Source: Hyphomicrobium methylovorum
Lineage (GTDB): Bacteria; Pseudomonadota; Alphaproteobacteria; Rhizobiales; Hyphomicrobiaceae
Assembly (NCBI RefSeq): GCF_013626205.1
Contig: NZ_QHJE01000001.1
Coordinates: 1,964,501 to 2,028,500 of the forward strand
Direction: 5' to 3'
Length of the DNA: 64,000 nt
The notes below the pieces were generated by a model that was not told the origin of the DNA, did no database searches, and saw nothing but the letters and a program-made list of their open reading frames with translations. Both the position numbers and the translations under genes were made by a program. Shown one piece after another: positions 1-6,897 of the stretch. Within the stretch, counting starts at the first letter, position 1. Each line of letters begins with the position of its first letter.

Positions 1-223
1 TCTCGGCCGCGATCTGATCCAGGCCCTTAACGATCTCGCGTGCATCGGATTTGGTAATGATTCCGGCTTCGGCGAGCATCTGGGCGTGCGCCTTTGAGCC
101 GCGAATGTCCTGCGGAGCTAATTGCTTGTCGAAGCCGATGGAGGCATTTATCTCCTGCATGATCTCTGCGGGAGACATTGCGAAGCGGCCACCCCACATA
201 GAGTTGGCGGATTTATCGGTCAC
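1..223 (-). CDS. argH: argininosuccinate lyase, N-terminal part (runs off the left edge)
   Basis: Only the first 74 codons lie in the window. ArgH splits argininosuccinate into arginine and fumarate, the last step of arginine synthesis in the cytoplasm. The reverse strand reads a GTG start, then residues including MWGGRF, the usual ArgH N-terminal signature, followed by the typical helix with [20 protein letters not shown]. The GTG at 223 has GGGAG just upstream; an ATG at 199 (immediately before WGGRF) is the alternative start. It is divergent from tlpA with only 38 bases between the start codons, an arrangement familiar from Hyphomicrobiales. The family call is secure; the gene is incomplete only because of the window edge. 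Confidence 0.93.
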   Translation of the reverse strand, partial: MTDKSANSMWGGRFAMSPAEIMQEINASIGFDKQLAPQDIRGSKAHAQMLAEAGIITKSDAREIVKGLDQIAAE

Positions 224-261
224 GAATGGCTCCCACGGCTTTGAAGGAATAGAGGTATCAG

Positions 262-909
262 ATGGCGGCGAACGGCGCGTCAGTGGCGCAAAAGGCCCTG
301 TGGATTATTGCACTGTCAGCACTCATCGGCTTTGGCGCCGTATACTTGATCGGAGGCCGGTTCGACAACGCGACTTCTCCGGACTCCACCGCCGTTGCGC
401 AGGATATGTCGCCGCCGAGCGTCGGAGCTGGGTCTGAATCCGGCTTCAAACTGGGTAAAATGGCGGCTTTCGTCACGAAGAAGACGCCCGAAGCGTTGCC
501 TGACGTCAGTTTTGAAGACGAGTCGGGGAAGACAGTGATGCTGTCGAGCCTGAAGGGAAAAACGGTGCTGCTCAATCTCTGGGCCACCTGGTGCGCTCCC
601 TGCAAGGAGGAGATGCCCTCGCTCGACCGGCTGCAGCAGAGCCTTGGCGGGGACGGTTTCGAGGTCGTGGCGCTCAGCCTCGATCGGAAGGGCTACGCCG
701 CGTCGCGCAAGTTCCTCGATGACATGAACGCGCATGCGATCAAGCTCTACGCCGATCCCACCTCGAAGCAGGGGATGCAGTTGCGGCCGATCGGAATGCC
801 CACGACGATCCTGATCAACAAGGACGGAATGGAAGTCGGCCGTCTTTCGGGCTCGGCCGAGTGGGATTCCGAGGAAGCGAAATCTCTTATCAAATCGGCG
901 ATGAACTAA
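262..909 (+). CDS. tlpA: TlpA-family thiol:disulfide interchange protein, membrane anchored
   Basis: This 215-residue protein should act as a periplasmic thiol reductase. In this family the role is reducing cysteines during cytochrome c or cytochrome oxidase maturation. Residues 11–30 form one hydrophobic segment that acts as an uncleaved signal anchor. A thioredoxin-like domain spans about 75–215 with the redox motif WCAPC (Cys111, Cys114) and a cis-proline loop GMPTTI. GAGG sits 6 bases before the ATG. The position beside argH matches the conserved tlpA–argH neighbourhood. The substrate cannot be told from the sequence. Confidence 0.9.
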   Translation: MAANGASVAQKALWIIALSALIGFGAVYLIGGRFDNATSPDSTAVAQDMSPPSVGAGSESGFKLGKMAAFVTKKTPEALPDVSFEDESGKTVMLSSLKGKTVLLNLWATWCAPCKEEMPSLDRLQQSLGGDGFEVVALSLDRKGYAASRKFLDDMNAHAIKLYADPTSKQGMQLRPIGMPTTILINKDGMEVGRLSGSAEWDSEEAKSLIKSAMN

Positions 910-978
910 CGCCACGAACGAAATGCGCCACGCGTTGCATCCGGTCGATATGCATTCGACCTGGGCAGGCGTGGCGTT
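908..978. terminator. possible bidirectional terminator between convergent genes
   Basis: Arms AACGCCACG (908–916) and CGTGGCGTT (970–978) are perfect 9-base complements around a 53-base loop that has smaller dyads. It lies between the tlpA stop and the stop of the convergent small gene at 1003. The loop is long and there is no strong T-tract, so this is only a candidate. Confidence 0.3.
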
Positions 979-1002
979 TGCTTCGCAACTCAGCGATGAA
1001 AT

Positions 1003-1278
1003 TTAGGCTTTTTTCTTCGCCTTGACCTTCTGGGTCAGCGCGGACGCAGCGGCTGACTTCGCTTCCTTGCTCGCTGTGCGCGAGCGAAGGATTTTCGAAG
1101 CGGCGGTCGCGACCCGGCGGCTTGTCGTTTCTTTTGGGTTGTGCGCCTGCGTCAGCGCCGAAGCGGCAACCGACTTTTCCGCCTTGCTCGCGGTCTTGCT
1201 GCGCAACACTTTCGACGCCGCCGAAGACACCCGCCTGCTGGTGGTTTCCGGTTTAGCCATGGAAGTCTTTTTCGCCAT
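1003..1278 (-). CDS. small basic Lys/Ala/Ser-rich protein with two internal repeats
   Basis: A 91-residue hypothetical protein. It consists almost wholly of two copies of a unit of about 33 residues: each begins TTSRRV, continues with AASK and LRS-(K/R)-TASK, and ends AASALTQ. A lysine-rich tail (KVKAKKKA) follows. The composition suggests a nucleic-acid-associated or histone-H1-like role, but no catalytic motif is present and I claim no function. The ATG at 1278 has AAGGA about 9 bases upstream. The frame is open to 1527, but that part reads unlike protein. A second ATG at 1260 lies in a near copy of the first start context (GCCATGGAAG occurs twice). Short proteins of this kind are common in Hyphomicrobiales. 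Confidence 0.65.
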   Translation of the reverse strand: MAKKTSMAKPETTSRRVSSAASKVLRSKTASKAEKSVAASALTQAHNPKETTSRRVATAASKILRSRTASKEAKSAAASALTQKVKAKKKA

Positions 1279-1503
1279 GGAAGTTTTTCCTTGGGTTGCG
1301 AGCATCCGCGGTAGGCGGATGGGCGGCCGGAGGATGGCTGATTCGTATACGGAGCGTAATTCGCCTTGTGGAGGTACGGCGTGTTTGGAAGGGGAAACCG
1401 AGGCGCCCGGTCTGATCCCTGTGTGAGCCCGAATTGACACCCCGCAAGCAAGGGGCGACAAGGCCTTCCCACAGACACCTGACAGACCGGAGACCTCCTC
1501 GAA

Positions 1504-2346
1504 ATGGCCGACGCAAATCTCAAGCAAACCATCGACGCAGCATGGGAAAATCGCGATGCCATTTCCTTTGCGACCAAGGGCGAGGTGCGCGACGCTGTTG
1601 AAACGGCGCTGGACCTTTTGGACAAGGGTGAGCTCCGCGTCGCCGAGAAGGTTGACGGCGCCTGGACAGTAAACCAGTGGCTCAAGAAGGCCGTGCTTTT
1701 ATCGTTCCGTCTCAATGACATGGAGACGATTTCTGGCGGCCCGGCGGGCAGTCTCTATTGGGATAAGGTGCCGCCGAAGTTCGCTGGCTGGACCGAGGCC
1801 GACTTCCGCAAGGGCGGCTTCCGCGTGTTGCCCGGCGCCATCGTGCGGCGCTCGGCCTACATTGCGCCGGGTGCAGTGCTTCTGCCTTCGTTCGTCAATC
1901 TCGGCGCCCGCGTCGAGAGCGGCACCATGGTCGACACCTGGGCGACGGTCGGCAGCTGCGCGCAGATCGGCAAGAACTGCCACATCTCGGGCGGCGCTGG
2001 TATCGGCGGCGTGCTGGAGCCGCTGCAGGCTGGCCCGGTGATTATCGAAGATAACTGCTTCATCGGTGCGCGCGCCGAAGTGGCCGAGGGCGTCGAAGTC
2101 GGCGAGGGTTCCGTGCTGTCGATGGGTGTCTACCTGGGCGCGTCGACCACGATTTTCGACCGTACGACGGGCGAGAAATTCTTTGGCAAGGTGCCGCCGT
2201 ATTCCGTAATCGTGTCGGGTACAATGCCCGGCAAGCCGCTTCCCAACGGCGAGCCCGGACCGAACCTCTATTGCGCCGTCATCGTGAAGCGCGTCGATGA
2301 AAAGACGCGCAGCAAGACCAGCATCAACGAGCTTCTTCGGGATTAA
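1504..2346 (+). CDS. dapD: 2,3,4,5-tetrahydropyridine-2,6-dicarboxylate N-succinyltransferase
   Basis: DapD transfers succinyl from succinyl-CoA to tetrahydrodipicolinate in the succinylase branch of lysine and diaminopimelate synthesis. The 280-residue length is normal. The N-terminal helical domain covers about 1–100. From about 105 a left-handed beta helix of hexapeptide repeats follows (for example [18 protein letters not shown]), with the conserved segments [17 protein letters not shown] and ENC-type FIGARAEV. It begins with ATG after GGAGACCTCCTCGAA. dapE lies 0.8 kb downstream on the same strand with one membrane-protein gene between them, so the three probably form one operon. Confidence 0.97.
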   Translation: MADANLKQTIDAAWENRDAISFATKGEVRDAVETALDLLDKGELRVAEKVDGAWTVNQWLKKAVLLSFRLNDMETISGGPAGSLYWDKVPPKFAGWTEADFRKGGFRVLPGAIVRRSAYIAPGAVLLPSFVNLGARVESGTMVDTWATVGSCAQIGKNCHISGGAGIGGVLEPLQAGPVIIEDNCFIGARAEVAEGVEVGEGSVLSMGVYLGASTTIFDRTTGEKFFGKVPPYSVIVSGTMPGKPLPNGEPGPNLYCAVIVKRVDEKTRSKTSINELLRD

Positions 2347-2351
2347 AACCC

Positions 2352-3110
2352 TTGGCGAAGTCGACCCACCTCTATCGCTCGCTGGACGCCGACAAGGTTA
2401 TTGCGACGCTCGACAAGCTCGGGCTTCGCATCAGTCAGCGATTTCCGGGGTCTGGGCTTTCGCGGGTTTGTGAAGATCTGATTTCGCTCGCCAAGCAAAC
2501 GTCGAAGCGTATCGAGTATGTCTCGCGGCCGAACTGGGGCATGCGGATCTTGCTGTTTGTGCTCGTCGCGAGCGTGATCGGTTCGCTCGCGTTTCTTGTG
2601 TCTCAGGCAACGGCTTTCAAGGGCACCGACGAGTGGTCTGAGGCGCTGCAGGGTCTCGATGCGCTGTTCAACATCGCCGTGCTGCTTGGCGGCGCGGCGT
2701 TTTTCATGTCCACATTGGAGACGCGTTGGAAGCGTGCTCGCGCGCTTTCGGCTCTGCATGAGTTGAGGTCAATCGTGCATGTCATCGACATGCACCAGCT
2801 CACCAAGGATCCGAGCATGATGGGTGCGGCGCGCACATCGGATTCGCCCCATCGAGATCTCGATCCCTTTTCGTTGATGCGCTATCTCGATTACTGTTCC
2901 GAGATGTTGTCGCTCACGGCGAAGTGTGCGGCTCTTTATGCGGAGCGGCTGAGTGATGCCGTCGTCGTTGATACGGTTGGCGATATCGAGCGACTGACGT
3001 CAGAGCTTTCAAGTAAGATTTGGCAGAAGATCACCATGGTTCAGAGCCTTGAGGACCGCAACATGCCGGGGCCCGTGGTTAAATACAAACCGAGGGCCGA
3101 CGCGCAATGA
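2352..3110 (+). CDS. hypothetical two-helix membrane protein between dapD and dapE
   Basis: A 252-residue protein of unknown function. Two hydrophobic segments lie near residues 62–84 (ILLFVLVASVIGSLAFLV) and 98–117 (FNIAVLLGGAAFFMS), then a basic segment (ETRWKRAR), then a soluble mostly helical C-terminal half containing HVIDMHQLTKDPSMM. The start is a TTG only 5 bases after the dapD stop; no better start keeps the N-terminus. The stop overlaps the dapE start as ATGA, so translation is probably coupled. Position suggests a link to lysine or peptidoglycan precursor supply, but nothing in the sequence proves it. Confidence 0.75.
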   Translation: MAKSTHLYRSLDADKVIATLDKLGLRISQRFPGSGLSRVCEDLISLAKQTSKRIEYVSRPNWGMRILLFVLVASVIGSLAFLVSQATAFKGTDEWSEALQGLDALFNIAVLLGGAAFFMSTLETRWKRARALSALHELRSIVHVIDMHQLTKDPSMMGAARTSDSPHRDLDPFSLMRYLDYCSEMLSLTAKCAALYAERLSDAVVVDTVGDIERLTSELSSKIWQKITMVQSLEDRNMPGPVVKYKPRADAQ

Positions 3111-4279
3111 CACTTGTTCCGACCGATTCCGTAGCGCTGGCACAGGCGCTGATCCGCTGCGAAAGCGTGACGCCCGACGAGGGCGGGGCATTGACGCTGC
3201 TGCAGAACATTCTCGAACCGGCGGGGTTCACATGCCACCGCCTCGTGTTCACCGAGCCGGGCACGCCGGACGTCGATAATCTGTATGCGCGGCTTGGCAA
3301 TGGACGGCCGCATCTCTGCTTCGCGGGGCATACGGACGTCGTGCCGGTTGGAAACGAAGCCGCGTGGACGGTTCCGCCGTTTGCAGGTGAGATCCGGGAC
3401 GGCATTCTCTACGGCCGCGGCGCCGTTGATATGAAAGGGTGTGTTGCGGCATTTGTTTCCGCAGCGTTGAAGTACATTGATCGGTTCGGTCGTTTGCCAC
3501 GCGGATCTTTGTCGTTCCTGATTACGGGCGACGAGGAAGGGGCATCGATCAACGGAACGGCGAAAGTCCTCGACTGGCTGAAGGCGCGGGACGAGGTGGT
3601 GGATGCGTGTCTGGTTGGCGAGCCCTCGAATCCGCGTGCGCTGGGAGACGAGATCCGTATCGGTCGCCGTGGGTCGCTCAATGCCGAACTTCTGATCCAC
3701 GGCAAGCAGGGTCATTCCGCCTATCCGCAAATCGCGGACAATCCGGTGCCGAAACTGGCGCGGATTATCGATCGGCTGTCCTCGGCTACGATTGATAACG
3801 GGACGGAGAACTTTCAGCCGTCGAACTTGCAGGTGACGGTGATTTCCGTGCCGAATACGGCGACGAACGTCATCCCCGGCCGCGCGCTTGCGAAATTCAA
3901 CATACGTTACAACGATGGTTGGACGCGGCCCAAGATCGAAGCCTGGGTTCGCGAAACGACGGAGCGTGCCGCGGCCGAGATTGGCGCGCAGTACGATTTG
4001 TCGTTCTCGGGAACGGGCGACGTGTTTCTGACGAAGCCTGGTCCTCTGGTGACCACGCTGAAAGAGGCTGTGCGATCGGTGACGGGACGAACGCCCGCGT
4101 TGACGACGGGCGGCGGAACATCCGACGCGCGTTTCATCAAGGACATTTGTCCGGTGGTCGAGTTTGGGCTCGTCAACGCGACGATCCATCAGGTGGATGA
4201 GCACACGAGCGTCAGCGACCTCGAAATGCTGACCGAAGTCTACGGTCGCTTTATCAGCAACTATTTCGCGGACGGCTGA
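3107..4279 (+). CDS. dapE: succinyl-diaminopimelate desuccinylase
   Basis: DapE removes succinate from N-succinyl-LL-diaminopimelate to give LL-DAP, used for lysine and peptidoglycan. It is a dinuclear zinc M20 peptidase-family enzyme of the usual size (390 residues). Visible signatures are FAGHTDVVP (His75, Asp77), RGAVDMKG (Asp108, bridging ligand), and TGDEEGASINGT with the catalytic and ligand glutamates at 143–144. A dimerisation domain lies at about 180–290, and the C-terminal histidine segment is NATIHQVDEH. The start overlaps the upstream stop (ATGA). Confidence 0.97.
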   Translation: MTLVPTDSVALAQALIRCESVTPDEGGALTLLQNILEPAGFTCHRLVFTEPGTPDVDNLYARLGNGRPHLCFAGHTDVVPVGNEAAWTVPPFAGEIRDGILYGRGAVDMKGCVAAFVSAALKYIDRFGRLPRGSLSFLITGDEEGASINGTAKVLDWLKARDEVVDACLVGEPSNPRALGDEIRIGRRGSLNAELLIHGKQGHSAYPQIADNPVPKLARIIDRLSSATIDNGTENFQPSNLQVTVISVPNTATNVIPGRALAKFNIRYNDGWTRPKIEAWVRETTERAAAEIGAQYDLSFSGTGDVFLTKPGPLVTTLKEAVRSVTGRTPALTTGGGTSDARFIKDICPVVEFGLVNATIHQVDEHTSVSDLEMLTEVYGRFISNYFADG

Positions 4280-4333
4280 GGCACTGCGCCGTTCGAAACA
4301 TCTGCTGCGGTCCGGGATTCATTGGGAACGTGA

Positions 4334-4939
4334 ATGGCTGACGACTCTTCTCAGACCATTATCGATCTCTATCGACGTCATGCTCAGACGTGGACGACGG
4401 CGCGGGGCAAGACCCTCATGGAAGGCGCGTGGATCGAACGATTTGCGGCGCTGCTCAGGCCGAATGCGCGGTTGCTCGATATCGGCTGTGGTTCTGGGGA
4501 ACCGATTGCGCGTGCGCTTTCGGGCTTGGGGCATGCTGTGACGGGCGTGGATAGCTCGCCGGAGATGATAGCGCTGTTCCGCGCTAACTTCCCCGAGGCG
4601 GCCTCCCACGTTGCGGATATGCGGCGTCTCAAGCTGGGGACGACGTTTGATGGTATCGTGGCGTGGGACAGTTTCTTCCACCTCGCGCCGGACGATCAGC
4701 GCGCGATGTTTCCGATCTTCCGCGATCACGCTGTATCCGGCGCGCCGTTGATGTTCACGAGCGGTCCAAGTTTCGGGGAGGCGATCGGAACGCTGGAAGG
4801 CGAGCCGCTTTATCACGCAAGTCTTGATCCGCAGGAGTATCGTCAGCTCCTCGATCAGAACGATTTCGATGTGGTCGACCACGTTCGTGAGGATCCCGCC
4901 TGCGGCAATCACACGATCTGGTTGGCGCGCCGACGATAG
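4334..4939 (+). CDS. class I SAM-dependent methyltransferase
   Basis: A 201-residue Rossmann-fold methyltransferase. Motif I is LLDIGCGSGEPIARAL (about residues 48–63), followed by GVDSSPEMI (motif II acid, which binds the ribose of S-adenosylmethionine) and the motif-IV region VAWDSFFHLAPDDQ. The substrate is unknown. GGGAACGTGA precedes the ATG. It follows dapE by 54 bases on the same strand and could be cotranscribed, but it has no clear link to lysine synthesis. Confidence 0.88.
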   Translation: MADDSSQTIIDLYRRHAQTWTTARGKTLMEGAWIERFAALLRPNARLLDIGCGSGEPIARALSGLGHAVTGVDSSPEMIALFRANFPEAASHVADMRRLKLGTTFDGIVAWDSFFHLAPDDQRAMFPIFRDHAVSGAPLMFTSGPSFGEAIGTLEGEPLYHASLDPQEYRQLLDQNDFDVVDHVREDPACGNHTIWLARRR

Positions 4940-5001
4940 GCCGTTGCTGTCCTCAGTATCTCTGCCTGCTGATCTTCATTTGTCAGACACTGCGCATGGA
5001 A

Positions 5002-5029
5002 AAGCCGCCCCGGCAAAGCGGAGCGGCTT
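5002..5029 (-). terminator. rho-independent terminator for the HU gene
   Basis: Arms AAGCCGC (5002–5008) and GCGGCTT (5023–5029) form a GC-rich hairpin. On the minus strand it is followed by TTCC. It lies 28 bases past the stop of the HU gene. Confidence 0.55.
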
Positions 5030-5056
5030 CTATAGAACAGACCTGTCTCGGTCGCC

Positions 5057-5395
5057 TTAGACGAGCTCTTTGAGCTCTTTGGCGGCGCGGAAGGCGATCT
5101 TCTTCGATGCCTTGATCTTGATGGCTTCGCCCGTTGCCGGGTTGCGGCCCATGCGTGCCGGACGTTTGCGTACCTGGAGAACGCCGAGGCCGCCGATGCG
5201 GATGCGGGCGCCCTTCTTGAGGTGCTTGCCGATCGCGGTCACCAGGTCTTCGAGAAGCGCGATGGACTGCTTCTTCGGAATCTCGTGAGCTTCTGCCAGA
5301 GCCGCAGCCATATGCTTCAGCGTGACGGTCTCAATCTTTGCAGCAGGTGCCTTTGCCGCTGTCTTTGCAGCTGCCTTCGCCGGTGCCTTCGCCAT
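5057..5395 (-). CDS. HU-family DNA-binding protein with Ala/Lys-rich N-terminal tail
   Basis: A 112-residue nucleoid protein. A basic alanine/lysine tail (MAKAPAKAAAKTAAKAPAAK) precedes the HU/IHF fold. The DNA-binding arm is recognisable in RIRIGGLGVLQVRKRPARMG-type sequence with the conserved RNPATGE, here GRNPATGEAIKI. The start at 5395 is preceded by GAGGGATAACC; the frame is open five codons further but without a better site. The tail resembles eukaryote-like linker tails found on some alphaproteobacterial HU paralogues. The gene appears monocistronic, bounded by two hairpin terminators. Confidence 0.92.
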   Translation of the reverse strand: MAKAPAKAAAKTAAKAPAAKIETVTLKHMAAALAEAHEIPKKQSIALLEDLVTAIGKHLKKGARIRIGGLGVLQVRKRPARMGRNPATGEAIKIKASKKIAFRAAKELKELV

Positions 5396-5544
5396 GGTTA
5401 TCCCTCTCATCTGCGAATCGGTTTCATCTCGAACACTACATCGTCGAAACTCGAAAACACGCGGTTTTCGGGCCTATTTCGAATGAAGCGCGCGAAAAAA
5501 GCAGCATTTGTGGCGGGAAAGCAAGCGGCAGATTGGCGTTTGTC

Positions 5545-5579
5545 GCAAAAAATCGCCGAAACCGGTGGGTTTCGGCGAT
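5545..5579 (-). terminator. strong rho-independent terminator for the SDR gene
   Basis: A perfect 12-base stem, ATCGCCGAAACC (5552–5563) against GGTTTCGGCGAT (5568–5579), has a 4-base loop. On the minus strand it is followed by TTTTTTGCG. It lies 39 bases past the stop of the SDR gene at 5618 and is the clearest terminator in the window. Confidence 0.85.
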
Positions 5580-5617
5580 GTTTTGGAAATCAGAGGTGGC
5601 CCGACGGACGCGTCAGT

Positions 5618-6390
5618 TTAGAGAACGACGGCCGTTCCGCCGGAGACGTCGATGGTCTGGCCGGTGATCCAGCGCGAGTTTGGTCCGGCGAGAAACGCCA
5701 CAACGTCGGCGATGTCGTTGGTTTTCCCAACTCGTTTCAGCGCCTGTTTGCCCACCATGAATGCGCTGGTATCCGGGTCTGAAACGAGTGCTGCGGCCAT
5801 GTCGGTATCTACGACGCCGGGCGCAATCGCATTCACGGTGATGTTGCGTCCGCCAAGTTCGGCGGCGAGTACCTGCGTGAGAGTGTTGAGCGGCGTTTTG
5901 AGGATTGAATAGGCGGGCAACCCTGTCGCCGGTAGGCGGGCGACCACGCTCGACGTCGAGATGACGCGGCCGCCATCCTTCAAGCGCTTGACGGCTTCCT
6001 GCGTGATGAAGAAGAGCGACTTGACGTTGACGTTATAGATTTCGTCGAACACGGCTTCCGTCGTATCCGCGAACCCCACGAACGGTGCGATGCCCGCATT
6101 GTTGATGAGAATGTCAAACTTGGTGTCGCCGGTGCGGGCGGAGAGTTCTTGGTCGAGGCCTGCGAATAAAGCTTGCGCCGCTCCCGTTTTGCTCAGGTCC
6201 GCGCCGACGACGAAAGCGTCGCCGCCTTTGGCCTTGATACCGGCGACGACCTCGTCCGCTCCGGATTTGCTTTTGCCGTAATGCACAGCAACGAGTGCTC
6301 CCTCGGCGGCGAGCGTTTCTGCGATCGCGCGGCCAATGCCGCGGCTGCCGCCGGTTACGAGTGCGATTTTTCCAGCAAGTTCTTCGACAT
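5618..6390 (-). CDS. short-chain dehydrogenase/reductase, possible frameshift at the start
   Basis: About 257 residues of a classical SDR. Features are the cofactor motif TGGSRGIG, the NNAG motif (INNAGIAP), the catalytic region STSSVVARL ... AYSILK (Ser, Tyr-x3-Lys), and a C-terminal ITGQTIDVSGG. The natural start is odd. An AAGGA site sits 7–8 bases before an ATG at 6390, but that ATG is one base out of frame with the protein (it would read MSKNLLE). Adding one base after ATGTC restores M-S-E-E-L-A-G-K. In frame, the only start upstream is a TTG at 6481, inside the probable operator of the divergent regulator. Either the gene is frameshifted or translation starts unusually. Substrate unknown. 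Confidence 0.75.
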
Positions 6391-6473
6391 GTCTCTGTTC
6401 CTTCGTTTGCAGGTCTCGGACCGCCGCTTGGCGTCCGCCCTTAGCGCCGAGACACCTAAGATCATTAGTCCCG

Positions 6474-6510
6474 TAGTTCAAGAATATGGAACTATTGAAA
6501 CATGAGTTTC
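6474..6510. promoter_or_regulatory. dyads between SDR gene and ArsR-type regulator (candidate operator)
   Basis: Two inverted repeats lie in the divergent intergenic region. TAGTTC (6474–6479) and GAACTA (6489–6494) have a 9-base spacer. GAAAC (6497–6501) and GTTTC (6506–6510) have a 4-base spacer. They end 20 bases before the regulator ATG. ArsR-family repressors commonly bind dyads overlapping their own promoter, so this is a reasonable autoregulatory site controlling both genes. Confidence 0.45.
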
Positions 6511-6529
6511 GTCACTTTACATATGCGAC

Positions 6530-6856
6530 ATGGTGAGACTCTTTGTTCATCCGGCCATCGAACAGGTGACGCTTGAGGGCGTGCTGTACGCGCTTGCCGA
6601 TCCTGCACGCCTTGAAATCGTCAAGCGTTTGGCTGGCGAGACTTGTGGCCTGAATTGCTCGGCGGCTGCGCCGGTCGATTTGCCGAAATCGACGCAGTCG
6701 CATCACTTCCGGATTCTTCGGGAAGCCGGTCTCGTGCGCTCGGAGCGGCGCGGGACGGAAGTCGTCAATGAGCTGCGTTGCGGAGAAATCGAGAAGCGCT
6801 TTCCGGGTGTCGTCTCTGCAATCCTCAAAGCGAGCGAAAAAGCGAAGCGCCGTTGA
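6530..6856 (+). CDS. ArsR-family winged-helix transcriptional regulator
   Basis: A 108-residue repressor-like protein. The fold is visible as ALADPARLEIVKRLAG (first helices), then KSTQSHHFRILREAGLV (recognition helix, with the SQSHHFRxLREAGL pattern typical of ArsR) and a wing SERRGTEVVNELR. Two cysteines (CGLNC) lie at about residues 42–46 and could form a metal or redox site, but they are not in the canonical ELCVCDL position. It is divergent from the SDR gene, which it probably controls together with itself. Confidence 0.88.
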   Translation: MVRLFVHPAIEQVTLEGVLYALADPARLEIVKRLAGETCGLNCSAAAPVDLPKSTQSHHFRILREAGLVRSERRGTEVVNELRCGEIEKRFPGVVSAILKASEKAKRR

Positions 6857-6897
6857 GGCGGTTGCTTCGCATTGGCACGTTGGCTGACTTTGGGATG

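Noticed and set aside
3041-4204. 387-codon minus-strand frame opposite dapE
   Set aside because: Shadow of dapE; composition typical of antisense frames.
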